From assembly GCF_910592395.1 (NCBI RefSeq), contig NC_088325.1:15194109-15254108 (forward strand): a stretch of 60,000 bases of DNA, read 5' to 3'. The notes below the pieces were generated by a model, which worked only from the letters and a program-made list of their open reading frames with translations, was not told the DNA's origin and did not search any database. Made by a program: the position numbers and the translations under genes. Of this stretch, positions 46,887 to 59,620 are shown in pieces (the first letter of the stretch is position 1; each line of letters opens with the position of its first letter). Source of the stretch: Lineus longissimus. Taxonomy: Eukaryota; Nemertea; Pilidiophora; Heteronemertea; Lineidae.

Positions 46887-48773
46887 GTGAGTTATTTTGT
46901 ATTGAAATTGCATATTTCATGATATTGTTGCATTATTGCATTTCAGTTTGCTATTTCTAATCCGGATTGTTAATCTCCATTCCGATCTAAAGTTGATATT
47001 TTATTGATCACAGAACAAATTGATACACTTGTGTTCATCCATGGAAGGAGAGAGCATCAGTTTTTGGTTAGTCGGCAAGATAGGCCTAATGCTTTCAAAC
47101 TGAACACCCCATCATAGGCTTCTGCAAGTAATTCAATCGATAGAAAATCCATAAAAAAGGACCATATTTATTCAAATTACTTCTCTCTCAACTCTATTAT
47201 CTTTCTAATTCACTGAAAGTGGATTTTTATTCTTTTGTTTTTCTGTCTCATGGGCATCCTTCGGCCAGGGCGGTCCCCATTCCCGTCCCCAGGGCATAGT
47301 TTATTGCCAATGCGCATGCATAACGTATGCGTGGGGCGAGATATGTTGGCTTTCCTTTCGAGGAAGAAAACCCGTCTCAAAGATACTGCCAGTCGCAGAA
47401 ATACACGTGTCCATGTATGTAATATGTGTCATGGGGACAAGATTAGCGCTAACCACGCCGTGGTGACAGCGCGGCCATTTTGAATTCCTATAAAAACACG
47501 AAGTGAGAACATTAGTTGTTTGTTCGATGTTGATCTCCGCCATGTTTTCACAGGAGGAAATAATAAACTCTTATGTTGACAATGATATGCTCCATTTGAG
47601 TTATTTGATCACGAATTCGTGTATTTAATCAACTATTCTTTGTCTCCTAACGGTTCTCATTGAATACAACAAAAACATGTCAAGTCAACAACGGAAACAA
47701 CAAGGATGAGACAGGGAGGCTTGAGACAAGTTGTTGACATTGTTTGATAAAGCCAGGGTTGTCCTTGTGATGCTAGGGTCAATATTCCATCTGGGGCAGG
47801 TGTGTTTGGGAGGAGGAAGTGGACTGTCTGTAACTTATCAGTGTATGCTCTCAAGCTAAGGTCACTCGTTGCCCAGTTTTAAGGTTTCATCCTTCGAATT
47901 CCACTCAGTTCTACTGGTAAGCTCGTATTTTGTTTTTGCTGATGTTTGTCTATCTCTTAGTATGGCATGTCTGATAAGCTGCTTTGTTCCGTATCCACTG
48001 TCCAGTGTGCATTTGTTTGTTTTTCGGGTTTACTCCCGAGCTTGAGGTCGAGGAGACTTATTGACCAGTTTCAGTTGGGCTGGCGTTTTCAGTTTTAAGC
48101 ACCTGTGATCAAGGTACGCTTATCAACCTTTTGCCTCCAGTATGCTTCCGCACCACACCCATCCAAATAATCGCGAGGTATCACTTCCTGCAGTTTTCTT
48201 TGCCATGAAGGGGTCACGCTGATGTCACTGACAGGTATGAAGGGCTCCAGTCGCACCGGGCCCTTCCCCCAGGGACAAAATATCAGATAGTAAGCAAGAT
48301 GCACTCAAGCAGATAACGAGTCCCTATTCTTCCGACGTGAGACAGGCCGACTGTCTCATTTATACTGTAAAACGATATGTAATTTCTTATTAATTGGTTT
48401 TAAAGAAGGGGCGAAAAGGGCCAGAAGACATCATCACTGGGACTCTCAAAGTGTTGTTCCGCTTTAATGGGAATTTGAGTGGAGCGTAAACGATTCTTTT
48501 CTTTCATCACGCCCCATTTTGACAATTTAAACGCCTGCATTGAAGATTGTTTGTGGGTCATATGATATTCAAGCAGGTATGCAAGAGGAGAAAAGTGTCG
48601 AGGCGGCTGGGCTGCTTCTCTAATGTCTTTCGAGTCACGTAGTATAGTTCCGAAGAAAATACGTTCAGAATTCGTGAGCAACATTGCAGTCTATGAGCAC
48701 ATCAGGACAAACACATCATCATCACGGAGCATGTGAGAAGTCGTGATCTGGGAAATGCTCCAACATGTACGTA

Positions 48774-48831
48774 GATTGTAAAGCGCTTTGAGAATGCTGT
48801 ACATGTAAAGCGCTCTACAGAACTTGTAGGG
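48774..48831. repeat. Short AAAGCGCT-containing repeat fragment
   Basis: TTGTAAAGCGCTTTGAG is followed about 20 bases later by TGTAAAGCGCTCTACAG. This word pair resembles the conserved tails of non-LTR retroposons/SINEs seen in many aquatic animals. Only the tail-like fragment is present, and the head could not be placed. Confidence 0.4.
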
Positions 48832-51800
48832 TTTGCGCAAAGTGAGATGATGCTTTCGAACTTTAAGCCTAATGTAGCTTCAAGTCTTGAAAATACGAAT
48901 CATATGAAACATGTTGAATTCAAACTTTCCTCTAACTCTGTTTTATCCAATGCATTAACGCCATCACTCTTCTCACGAAGGTATAGGGCAACGTGTTCTC
49001 ATCGCCTCAAGCCCCAGTCGGAAGGCAAACAACCGAAACGGTAACAAAACCGTTAAACAAACGCGTTAACGCTAACCCTCTCGAGAAAGTTAAATGACCT
49101 TAATTAGCTTTGAGATTATGTGGACCGTGAGTAGATGCAGTATCTACAAGGTCCATTATCAATGGAGTGAGTCCACAAGCCACGGACTAGCGCACTCGCA
49201 AAATTTAAAATGATACACGCCGCCCGCATGCAAAATCCACAAATTTTCCGAATCACTGCCTGAATGTTCAACGGACAAATTCCCTCTTTGATTTCCACGC
49301 GTATGACAAAACAAATAGTAGGAAGTAGGACAATGTATTGAAGATGTGGCCAAGTGATAAAAAGATTTCTTGTGATAATTGTGTTTCCAAGTTTTCCTCA
49401 CCTGGTCCTACCTGGTAGGGGTAATTTTCGTGACAAAGGGGAGCGTGAGATCCACGCGGCTACATTCCATCACTCGCCGACGAAGCGTAATGTCGACAAC
49501 CAGGAATTACTTTAGGCGCAACTGGACCTACATGATGAAGAATGGCACTACAATCCTGAACTTCACTATTTTCCACTCTCCGACAGTGCAGTTTCAAACT
49601 CTGTCACATTTTCAACTACAATGAGAAACCCATGCTTTGGAGAAAACACCCATTTTCAAATTCGTTAATTGATACCAAAACTCTCCAATGGAGGAGTCAT
49701 GGCACAATACGCCCTCCAGCATCCTGGCGTCTGGACGCCATTGTCGGAGACTCCAAATTACTATCTCAATTCAGCACGTATTTTATTTCGTGAGTGTCCG
49801 CAATAATCTCTGCTAGGATTTTTCGACCACACTGGCACAATGGCGCTGTCAGACCTCATCATCGAGATACAAAAATATAATGATGCTGTGATTGTATTTT
49901 CTCAACGGACGCGTCGGGTCCCCTGGTCCGAATGAAGTCTATCCCCCGCTGGGAAGTTCCCCCAAACTATTGTGACCCGCTTGCCTCTGCTCTCCAGTCG
50001 CGCCTCTCTCACGTGGGTCGCACGTTTAAATATCCGAGGCATTTTGTTTTCTTCACAAATGCGGAAGTGTTTGAGCTGAGAAGGTGTGTTCCGACATCTG
50101 ATTTCTTGTGTCAAGAAACGACTCAAAGTTTAAAAGCCGTAACACTGTACTTGATACTGTATTGTTCCTTACACGTTATACGGTTCTTCATGGACATATT
50201 TCCTACTTTGGATGGCATTACGTTTTGAAACAGGACATCACGTTCATTTTTCTCTCAAGGTAGGCCACACTCTGAATTTCTCAATTTAAACAGGTCCATC
50301 TAGTACCTCAACGGTGCCATTGATTGCATTTATTCCACTGGACCGTTGGGTTTACAACCAGCAATAAACGACATACTGACATATTCATTCGACTTAATCA
50401 AACCAACAATACCCGCATTGTTTTTGAAGGCCGTGTCCCTGTTATTCTTAAAACAATAAGCTTGACTATTTCCAATCAATTTATCCACGCGCACAGCCCA
50501 CCTTGTCCTGTCTTCCCCAGGGGAATAGGGCTCTCTGTTACCGAGGCGTTGTGAATTGGTTTATTGGTGACGTTATCCATTCCCTTCTGAGCCAGATTGT
50601 TCAAAGCTAGTTCAGTCACTAGTTTGGTAACTTGGCGTTTTCTCCTACAGTTATTAAGCCCTTTGGCCTTCATGTAAAGTTCCGTATTGCATGCATGAGT
50701 CACAATTTCAAATCGACTTCTTTTACAAGGCTTTCCTGAAATTTTCAAAGCGACGCGTTACTTTTTGAACAGTAAGTCACATCGATATGCCTTGAAAAGG
50801 ACATGTTAACTGAGTGGCTTACAGTCAAGCGTGCCTCACCCCAGCCCTCATTATCAGCATCTGCTGTTTACTCGGGAAACCTAGCAAGTGCAGTTATCCT
50901 AGCTACCGAAATGCCACACCATTGCTTTCCCATTGTGATAAAGCTTAGAAAAACAGCCCTGGGTCCAATTGGTTCATGACAGGTGAGAGAACAAGTGGCA
51001 AGTTTACCATTTATTGACACTCATATAACGGAAATAACCGATTTTTTCATGATACCCCAGTATGTAGCGTATAACCCCTTTGTCGTCCAACGATCGTCGT
51101 ACGACGTCCAGGGACCGAGTGAGTGGAGTATTTCCATCTCTGATCATTCATGGAGGTATACTGGCGACATGGATGACAGTAGTGATTTTTGACTTTCGCC
51201 TTGGATTTTGCACGAGGACTCGCACCTTCAAATAGCAAATAAAAGCTGGCAGTACATGAAAATGTAAGTACTTGTCGTATTCTCTTTGGTCCGTAGGGAA
51301 ATTCTGAAACTTGCCGCAAGTCTATATTCTTAAAGTGGCACTGGTCCTTGAGATAACCACCTGTTGAAGAACAGGTTGGACCAGTTTGTGTTCCTTAGGC
51401 CACACCACGAAACATTGTGTGAAGATTGAGATTGTACTCGAGATTGTGGTGTCAAAACTGATTCAAATTTCCAATTTCTCTGATCCTGTAAAATCCTTGT
51501 CATTACAATACTTCAAGATGGCAGACAACGTGGGTAGAGCACTTTAATATTCCTAAGTTAGAGACAGGTTCCTTAGGTTAACTGTTGTCCATTGTAGCAT
51601 GGAGGACCCAGCACATCAAAAGTAAACGCAATTAGAAACGCACCCAGGCGTAGAAATGATGAACTCGGAGCGACTTCATCATCTTTCTCATCAAATCTTT
51701 ATGACAGGGTGATGAATCCTTTATTGTGGCCCTTATTCTGTAGTCATTGTGGCCCTCCTTCTACAGTTATCATTATTCTCATCTCTCTATTCTCTCCACC

Positions 51801-52784
51801 GCACCTATCTGGTCCCATTTGTTATAGAGGCGTTGGTATTGGGTTCCGAGTCGTCAAAAGTCATTATCTATCATAAACAGTGGGACCCTATTAGCACCTT
51901 GAGAAATACTGGTTCAGGGGTTCAAGGATGTGAAGTTTGAATTCCTGAAAGGGTGCAGATCTTCAAATCCGTGGCATCAGGATTCACATTGGAATTGAGA
52001 AGAGTTCACCGTGTCGCTTTTCGAATTGGTCGAGTTGGAATATGCATGCAATGGGACCTGGACGAGAGTTGTGGGCAAATGTCCCAAAGGTCAACGTCCT
52101 TCAGTTCAACATGGTATAATTCCAACGGCTGTTTAGGGATCAACTGACCCAGGGATTATTGACGAACCTATGTTACAATCACACTCCCTTGTGAGACCCT
52201 TGGGTCAATTTCAGACACCCGTTTCACCCTGATATTGTACATTTGTGTGTGTTTGTAAACGCGTCTGTTCCTTGTCATATGCTGCAGCCCGCGTCCCATC
52301 CAGCCAGGACACTAAATAAATACTGGAATGCTCTCCCTAAGGGACGGGTCGGCACACACGCAGTGACCCCCTGACCTGGCAGACACCACTTGCGACACCA
52401 GCACGAAGACTACTCATCACACCAGCTTTCCAAACATGGAACAACTGCTCCCTGTCTTTGGCCCTTGTTCCTTGACACGTTCTGTCCGCGATCATTGACC
52501 CCCTAAACAAAGGTGTCATCGCTGCGACGCGTGGGGTGCGCGTGATATGATTGACATTCCGTCACTCAAAACCAATTAAAATCAATAGCGCGGTAATTGA
52601 CCGTTCCTTCTTCAGCAAATAATTGGGACACTGAAAAATTATTGTCAGTGGCATCCTTACCAAAAGGGGTCTACAGCTTGTATCACTATCCCCGGTCATC
52701 TGCCTTAGTTTAAAACCAAGTTGGTTGAACCGTCATGTTCTCCTCCGATAACCCTTCATACATTTCAAATACCCCTTTAAGAAA

Positions 52785-52812
52785 TTTGAATCAGCGCCAC
52801 GATTGGCAGAAA
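52785..52812. repeat. Fragment related to the SLC37 tandem unit
   Basis: TTTGAATCAGCGCCACGATT and the following GGCAGAAA match, with few changes, the CTCTGAATCAGCGCCGTGGT...GGCAGACTT words inside the 84-bp unit at 8841-8870. This suggests that both carry pieces of one dispersed repeat family. The match is short. Confidence 0.35.
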
Positions 52813-55076
52813 TTGGAACAAAATTGCAACCGGATACAAAAAAGCCTTCTGGGCTTTCGTAAAATTTGGTTCCAGGTTCTGCCGACCGCGTCAAACCAGA
52901 GTCTTCAATTTCAAATATCTCATCAAATCCATAAAATTCCACCTCTAACAATACTGATTGTTATCATTGAATCAGGGGCTGGCTCTCGAGATGGCGAATT
53001 ATTGTTATCATCAGATTCGACGGCGAGCTCTGTCAGTGAACAAGAGGGGTGCATTTGACAATGGACATGGACCATGCTTCTATGATATTCATCAACAGAA
53101 GTAATAGAATGATTGGGATTGCTAGAAGCAGCTGTTTCGAGGATGTCTCCTTCCTGGCGAACATTAGAGAATAACTGATATAGTCTATGACCGTCTTGAA
53201 ACAACAGCTTCTTCTACCCCGGCCTTCTACTCGCCAAATTCTACCTCCTCCATTATGCCAATGATTGTCGCTCTTGTTAAGGTTGCCATGACTGCGATTC
53301 AGTTCAAAATTCCCATTGCATTTTCAAGCTACTTTCACAAGTTGTATTAGTTCTGACATACATGTACATGTATGTGTGTCTTTAGATTTGCTACTTTCTA
53401 TTGTTCTTTGAATACCTTTGTCGCATTGTCTCTGCTACAATGAATCATTGTTGACCGTGTCCGCACGTCAACATGCCAGGTGCCTGTTGCGCGTGGCGGG
53501 TAAATAATAAACATGGTCCTCAGCAATCAGAGGGTTGAAGGGTCCTTGAAATGTATCAAGTACTGGTTTTACACGTTTAATTACGAGCTGTACCTGACTA
53601 AGAGTCCATTTCTTTCAGAAATAAGCCGCAGCAGATGACATTCCGAATGCTTTGTCGTTTCTATTAGTTTGTTGTGTTTGGTCATTTTCTGCCACAAAAG
53701 AGTTTGTGACGAATTAAGGGGAAAGGTGTTAAGATTCACATCAAAGTTAGATCTAACCAAAAAACAAATCCAGCAACATTTTGTTAGTTCAAAAGTGCTC
53801 GTGGTCTGGTCAGAAATGTCAATGTCTTTTCCCGTCAGGCAATCTGAGAACTGAACAGTTGATACTAATTCTCTCAAACGCTTTCTTTGATTGGACTGTC
53901 CACAGATAGGATAGTAATCTTAGCCCTTTGATAGTGCTCATCTTGCCCATTTTTGCACCAAAATTGCATCATTGTTCAGTTTTAATTTGGTGGACAGGGA
54001 TGTAAACTACTGATAATCAAGGGAGAAAGGACTGTAATTACCTGGGTGATGGTTGGATGCAGACGATATTGGCAAGGCGGCCACTTTTGGTGTTGTGTCA
54101 CGCTTTGTCATGGTTACGCCTCGTTATGCAGGGGTCCTTAGAAAATGATGACCCGGGCACTGCTGGGGGTCACTGGTGGCAGGGAGGTGGCTATTCAGTG
54201 ATGATGGACAGTAGTTACAGTTGCGTAATGTTTTACTTTCGATTTGTATTGCAAACAGTTGGACATCAGGAATGCTGATGAAGATGGGATGTTTTGACAT
54301 TGAAAGCTCATGTCATCAACTTTGAACATTCTTGCAGTGTCACATCTTTCAAGATCTCTGTTCCAAGTGATTGGTAGGAGACGCCCTGGGGACGGCTGCT
54401 CATTTCCGATGGAAAGCCCAGTTGTATGTCTGTGTACAGTGTTGTGTGCAGGGAAGCCATCTTGAAAATAAAATAAAAGCTGAATACCACATTTACGTTG
54501 TGTAGCTCCGGCGCCTAAGGCTAGGCACGAAACGCCATCCACCTTTTAACGCCGCCAATAAAATTCGATCCGACCCTATTCAGCGGTCAAATTGTTACCC
54601 TGTCTTGCAGTAATGCCATTACACTGGATGCATGCTCCTATCCTGACTGGTTTATCGCCTAGAATGGCCTGGGGCACCGGATGAAATGACGGACATCGCA
54701 ATTTGATCCCGGCCATTGACCAGCCAACTTATTTTACCATGTGTCCTGGACAATCTGTGATAAAATCTTTCACAAATCCTGCCAATTTCAATCAAGAATA
54801 AATGGCTGTGCACCCTAATTTACTAATCCTGAAAATATGGGGTCTAAACGGCGCCTGTCAGTCCCCTGAACGACTCACAATGACAACAGATTGGTCGTAA
54901 ATATGAAGCTTTGGACAAATTCTGTGCAATAACGATCAGATTTCCCATAGGCTGGTTGGTTAGGATGGATGATGAAGGCATAGAAGAAGCGACGCAGGTC
55001 CACTCATACCAGTTGATCACCTAATCTCACTATTTTGACATGTGAGTTGACAGAAGCAAATTTCTTCGAAAGTCAC

Positions 55077-55233
55077 CTCCGCCATTTCGAAAACAAACAT
55101 GGCCGCAACGGCAGCCATCTTGGAATTCGTTCAGCTTCCGCTGTGCTCGTTGCCAATTGCAGTCGCAATACAATCTCGTTCAAAATGTCTTGGAGCATAT
55201 CGAACTTGGCATCTTGTATATTACTTTCAAGTC
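55077..55233 (-). CDS. Candidate exon, or alternatively a 5' start region
   Basis: Acceptor TACTGCAG and donor GGAG|GTGACT bound a frame with phases 1/2. It reads LESNIQDAKFDMLQDILNEI, an amphipathic-helix-like stretch. A second frame in the same segment starts at a YY1-type CCAAGATGGCTGCC and reads MAAVAAMFVFEMAE up to the same donor. Either reading is possible: an internal exon of one gene or the first coding exon of another. No linked exon was found. Confidence 0.25.
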
Positions 55234-58084
55234 CTGCAGTACAAGTAACTATCCTATGAGAGCATAGGCCTAAGTTGTTGGTGACTGCACAGGAAAAGCA
55301 CAATCAGACTTCAAAGGGAACCCCGTGAGACACCAAGCATAACAAGACAAAATATTTGCCCTTCGGATCATTCACTGAATATGAGAAATGGATGTGTAAA
55401 CATAGGCCTACTCATCTCTTGTGGTGAATTGAGTTGGCTTTTGTCCCCAAATGTTTATTTATACTTAGTAGTTACGACTCGTTTATTTACAACAAATACC
55501 TAATATCTTAATTATGTTTCAAATGGAGAAGTACCAGAGGAATGTAGGCTGCTCAAAGACGGTGAAAGTCGTGGAACTATTCCCCCAAGGGATCAATAAA
55601 GTGATTGTCCCCTCCCGCTCTCTCTCAACCAGATCAAGCTTTTCATGTCGCAGGATACTCATTTTGTCAACAGTTCAAATAAGTAAGCCTTTGAGAGGTC
55701 CTTGATCCGGAAATTTTCGATCGATTTTCTATCAAAGGTAACTTTATTCAAAACCGACATAATGTGACTTTTTCATCGTTGTTTACTATGAGTATACCAT
55801 CCTTGAATATGCCACAGGTGCCCTTAAAGACTAGCGGTGCAGTCTTATCTTGGCAATGTTCAAAGACCCGACCACACAAAACACTTCCTTATTACCGCTG
55901 GATTCCGCGAGAAATTCAACTATACACTGAGCGTAAATCGTGATAAAGTGCTATTGATAAGTGTTATCAGTTTAAAGAATTAAAATTTCAACTGCGAAGA
56001 ATATATGTTTCACGTTTCCCCCTTTTGTAAGCTTCTCAGCTTCTCAGAGTAAGAGACAAAGCATATCCAACCGACGATGTTCTCGAAATGTTCCTTTTGT
56101 CACCTGGACTCGGAATATTTATTTTTATTTTACTGTTGACTATCCGGCGCGTGTCCAAAAGAGTTTGGTGACACGCGCTTCGGTTGTAACTTGCGATACT
56201 TGAGACAGTTTTGATTTGAACAAGGGTGTCAACGGTTGGCACAGTTATCATCGTTTGAATCTGAATTGTGTTGATGGAATTCGCGTCTTTGGGTTTTGTG
56301 CAAAAAAAACCCGTCAACATTCATTTCGTGTTGACCTCTGGTTAAATTGGTGAGCAGGGGTCTCTATATTTTCGGTTCATCTACACTTCTAAAGCAGTGG
56401 CGGTGACGATCAACCGCAAGCCTTCCCTCCTCTCATTACACTCTCTTTTGACCACTGCAACGGAGTGTGAAGATAGACAGTCAAGCAAAGATTAAAAGAT
56501 CAGGCCGTCCACGTTCAAACAAGAACACCTATCTTTGAAAGAAGGCCCATTTGAATACGCTCGGAAATTGCATTAGGAAAATGGTGGCAACTACTTTTAC
56601 GAAAAAGCAATTTAAATTAATGGTCCATCAGACCAATGGTTTGCGTTTTCATCTGAAAGGTGCACTGAGATTCAGGGAGGTGGAATGCCCGCCAGCGAAA
56701 CAGGTAACAAGGTCTCAAACATTGGATTAGTCTACATTACCCAGGGTCAATGACAAAGAGGTCGGGAAATCTGTCGAAACGTTCACACCACATTGTCGCG
56801 AGGACTTGACCCCGTGTGGTTGCAAGATCGAGAATCTCTCGCTTCGCATCCTCCTTTTCAAATTTGAACCTCCCTGACGCTAATTGGTGTGAGCATGCGC
56901 ATTGACGACCAATTAGCTACCTGTCAACTTGCGATCACTGAATGGTTTTAGAGCATGGGAATTCCCTTTGCTGGTCATTGATTGACAGGATAGCGAAGTG
57001 GTGACATCGATAGAGATTTCGTTTTCTATCTTATGAGTCCTTTCTCTCATGTGGGAACTTTTTCTGATTATTTAGTGATTAGTTGTAAAAATACTTCGGA
57101 TAAGGTGTATCTGGGAGAAGAATTGCATTTGCTCTTGGATACATTCTGAAGAAGGTAGGTTACAATTTGTCATTGTTTCTCATTATGCTGTTCAATTCTA
57201 AGGTGTAGGCTCGGTATTGTAATTAGCTCAAAGAACAGCTTGGAAAAAATGGGGTTATCATGCAGATTTTGGACTGATTTCAGACTGACGCCCCTCCCCA
57301 CCCCATGACCAAAAAGCTTGCTCTATTCTGACCAGTGATATGAGACCGCTTGGTCCAGTTTACTTGCGCCTGTCGCCCTCACCAATTTGATACTCATGGA
57401 TCACTAGTAACTTGCAGGGCTTCCTTGGACCAGAAGGGGCTTCGGATAATAACCGTGGTACAAACTAATCAACTCATCACTACAGGGAACAGGTGAATTC
57501 GACCGTTGAGATTTATCATGAAATGTTACAACTCAATGTAATTGCCATCAGCATACTTGTAATACGGAAATTACCTTTCAAGATGTTGATACATGTACAT
57601 GTACATTAATCTGTGACCCCTGCCAGCCCGAGGGGTGCATATTGAATTACTAATCAGTAACGAATTGAAGTATTTCAAATTCCTCAGAAACACCATCATG
57701 GTCATAGCACTTGCCCTGGGTTGTTGGTCATCTAACCGCCAATTCACCTGACGGCCACCTCCAAGCAACTTATGGGACAATTACAAACTTCTCTGAGATT
57801 TCTTCTCCAGTGTTACGCCTATGAAATGTAATTGTCCTTTTGAGAGTGACTTTCTCTCCAGGGACAATGCTGCCATCCTGTGCCGTGAACACCTCGTCCA
57901 CAGCGGTCTTCACCTATCGAATTCAACTGTGATCGAAGAAAAAAAGAGCATCTTCTTACACCCTGGGGGCGAAACTATGAAAAGGTTCAAATCCGCTCAG
58001 CCTCCATCAATGTCCTGGGGGCATTGTCAATCTGGTCTGGTTGGTTATCTGCCGGTCTCATCGATGCAGAGTTCGAACTGGGGC
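55234..58084. other. Intergenic, upstream side of the receptor gene
   Basis: No supported coding exon. A donor-like GAAGAAG|GTAGGT at about 57,153 could end a non-coding first exon of the + strand receptor gene that becomes coding at 59,493. The 104-codon + strand frame at 57,821-58,135 has protein-like composition but no convincing splice borders. Confidence 0.3.
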
Positions 58085-58085
58085 C

Positions 58086-58319
58086 GACAGAAACCTGTTC
58101 AGGGTCAACGAGATGATGTGACAAAGATGGTATGAATGCAACCTTGCAGCTTCAGAACTATGTTCTTTACTCGAAGTTTTGATGCAATCAAAGAGATAAA
58201 TCTCCCTAGACCTCATAAATTGATGGATTTTTAGCTCTGAGCAAGAATGCTGCCACAAGTGTCATTGTCAAAAAGGTCGGTCTTGGATGACGGAGCCTGT
58301 TCAAGGCCAACGAGATGAT
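58086..58319. repeat. Imperfect direct repeat, about 203-base spacing
   Basis: GACAGAAACCTGTTCAGGGT...CAACGAGATGAT at 58086-58117 recurs as GACGGAGCCTGTTCAAGGCC...AACGAGATGAT at 58289-58319. Related ATTGTCAA words precede both. It looks like an old local duplication. Confidence 0.6.
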
Positions 58320-59445
58320 ACTGAAAGATAGCGTGACTACAATGTTCGCCAAGAGCAAGAGGTCGACAGGCCAACAGTGAATGGGTTACTCGTGCTTCAA
58401 CGCGGGCTACGAACGGACCGTGGATAGTGACCTCGAGAAAGTGTCAAATCACATTTTTCATCAAGGAGTTAAAACCATTTATGTGTCAACACTGTGCATC
58501 TGGGCAACACCAGAAAGCATGTTTTCTCCTGTCGAACTTTATCATACACTGCTGGTAATACCCATTGAGTAACAAATGATTAATACAAACCTGTTCTCAG
58601 TGATCAAACTTTCTCTTATTTACTGTTGTTCTTAATTGCACCTGAACTCATGCTTTATCATTAACGATAGGCCTACTGACTATCAGAATAAGGTGCTTTT
58701 AAATTGGATTAATTAAGTTAATCCAAGAATGTGTCTTTGGTCACGCTTTTCGCTTGCACTATAGGCCTACATATATCTAAAAGCGGGAAGATTTACCGAG
58801 GTAGATACTCAGTCCATTTCATAGTTGATAGTTGGGATTATGAGAAGTTAACTTTCCAATCTATGATTGATCAGGGGTAAGATTGTCAGCGGAAGACTAA
58901 ACTAAACCAAGGACGCTGATCGGAACAATGATATAAATGAAACACGGTGTATTACAAAAGCTTTGATTAGGTAAAATACATTATATAGTCTTTAAAGGGT
59001 TAATAACAATCAGTACACTTTCTATTACATTTTAATTGATTAGGCCTATTCACTGTTTGTTCAACAGTGAGTCGGACACTACATGTAAATCTCCACAGAA
59101 AGAAGAGAAATACTCATGAAATAGATCAATTGTGTCAAGGGCCTATCGAAATTTCAAGCTAGATTAAGATCCTCGTGAACTCGAGATTATCAAAGTTGTT
59201 CTGTGATATGTCGTTTAAATTCTAAGCAGTTACCAGTGAGGAAAAGAAACTAACGAAATATGTCACCTTTGAATTTGCCCTTGCACGACCTTGAAAGGTA
59301 GGCCAAGGTCAACATGAGTCGACCAAGACTTTGTCGTATTCAAATTTTCAGATAATTGGGAAACGCTCATGCACCCACCCCAGTTGTAAATCCTGATTTT
59401 AAGAATCGCCTTTTGGCTAATTTTCCGAATCTTTTTTATTTTCAG

Positions 59446-59620
59446 AATGTTGACCGTAAACTCGCGGTAACCAAACCACCCTCACCTTGAATATGGAGGT
59501 CATGGAGACCTCGAGGGCGATCACCCAGAATTCCTTCATCCCCATAGCAACATTTGCAGGACTTGGTGCTATCTACAGTGTCATTCTGTTGTCATTCAAC
59601 TGTAAATATAAGGCTATGAG
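59446..59620 (+). CDS. First coding exon of a GABA-B/GPR156-like family C receptor (runs off window)
   Basis: The acceptor, TTTTTTATTTTCAG, ends at 59445. In-frame stop TAA precedes the ATG at 59493, so translation starts here in this transcript. Coding 59493-59620 (42 codons plus 2 bases) ends at a strong donor, AG|GTAAGT. The peptide begins MEVMETSRAITQNSF and continues IPIATFAGLGAIYSVILLSF, then NCKYKAMR. The second segment matches the first transmembrane helix of GABA-B-type receptors, where helix 1 carries AGLGI-like and FN-plus-basic motifs. Starting translation a few residues before helix 1 means the large Venus-flytrap ligand domain is absent, as in GPR156. Alternatively this is an alternative-promoter isoform of a longer receptor. 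The rest of the gene lies to the right. Confidence 0.55.

Larger units (their letters stand above)
46887..55076. other. Gene-poor stretch with a few protein-like open segments
   Basis: No gene model could be closed. Segments whose translations look less random than the rest, all - strand, are 48,095-48,304 (VRLEPFIPVSDISVTPSWQR, then DYLDGCGAEAYWRQK), 48,400-48,684 (HFSPLAYLLEYHMTHKQSSM) and 52,960-53,204 (DGHRLYQLFSNVRQEGD, then acidic-Ser/Asn). None has both splice borders in phase. Multiple YY1-like ATGGC words (for example near 47,471 and 54,440) occur. These may be exons of large genes, old retroposed fragments, or chance. Confidence 0.35.
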
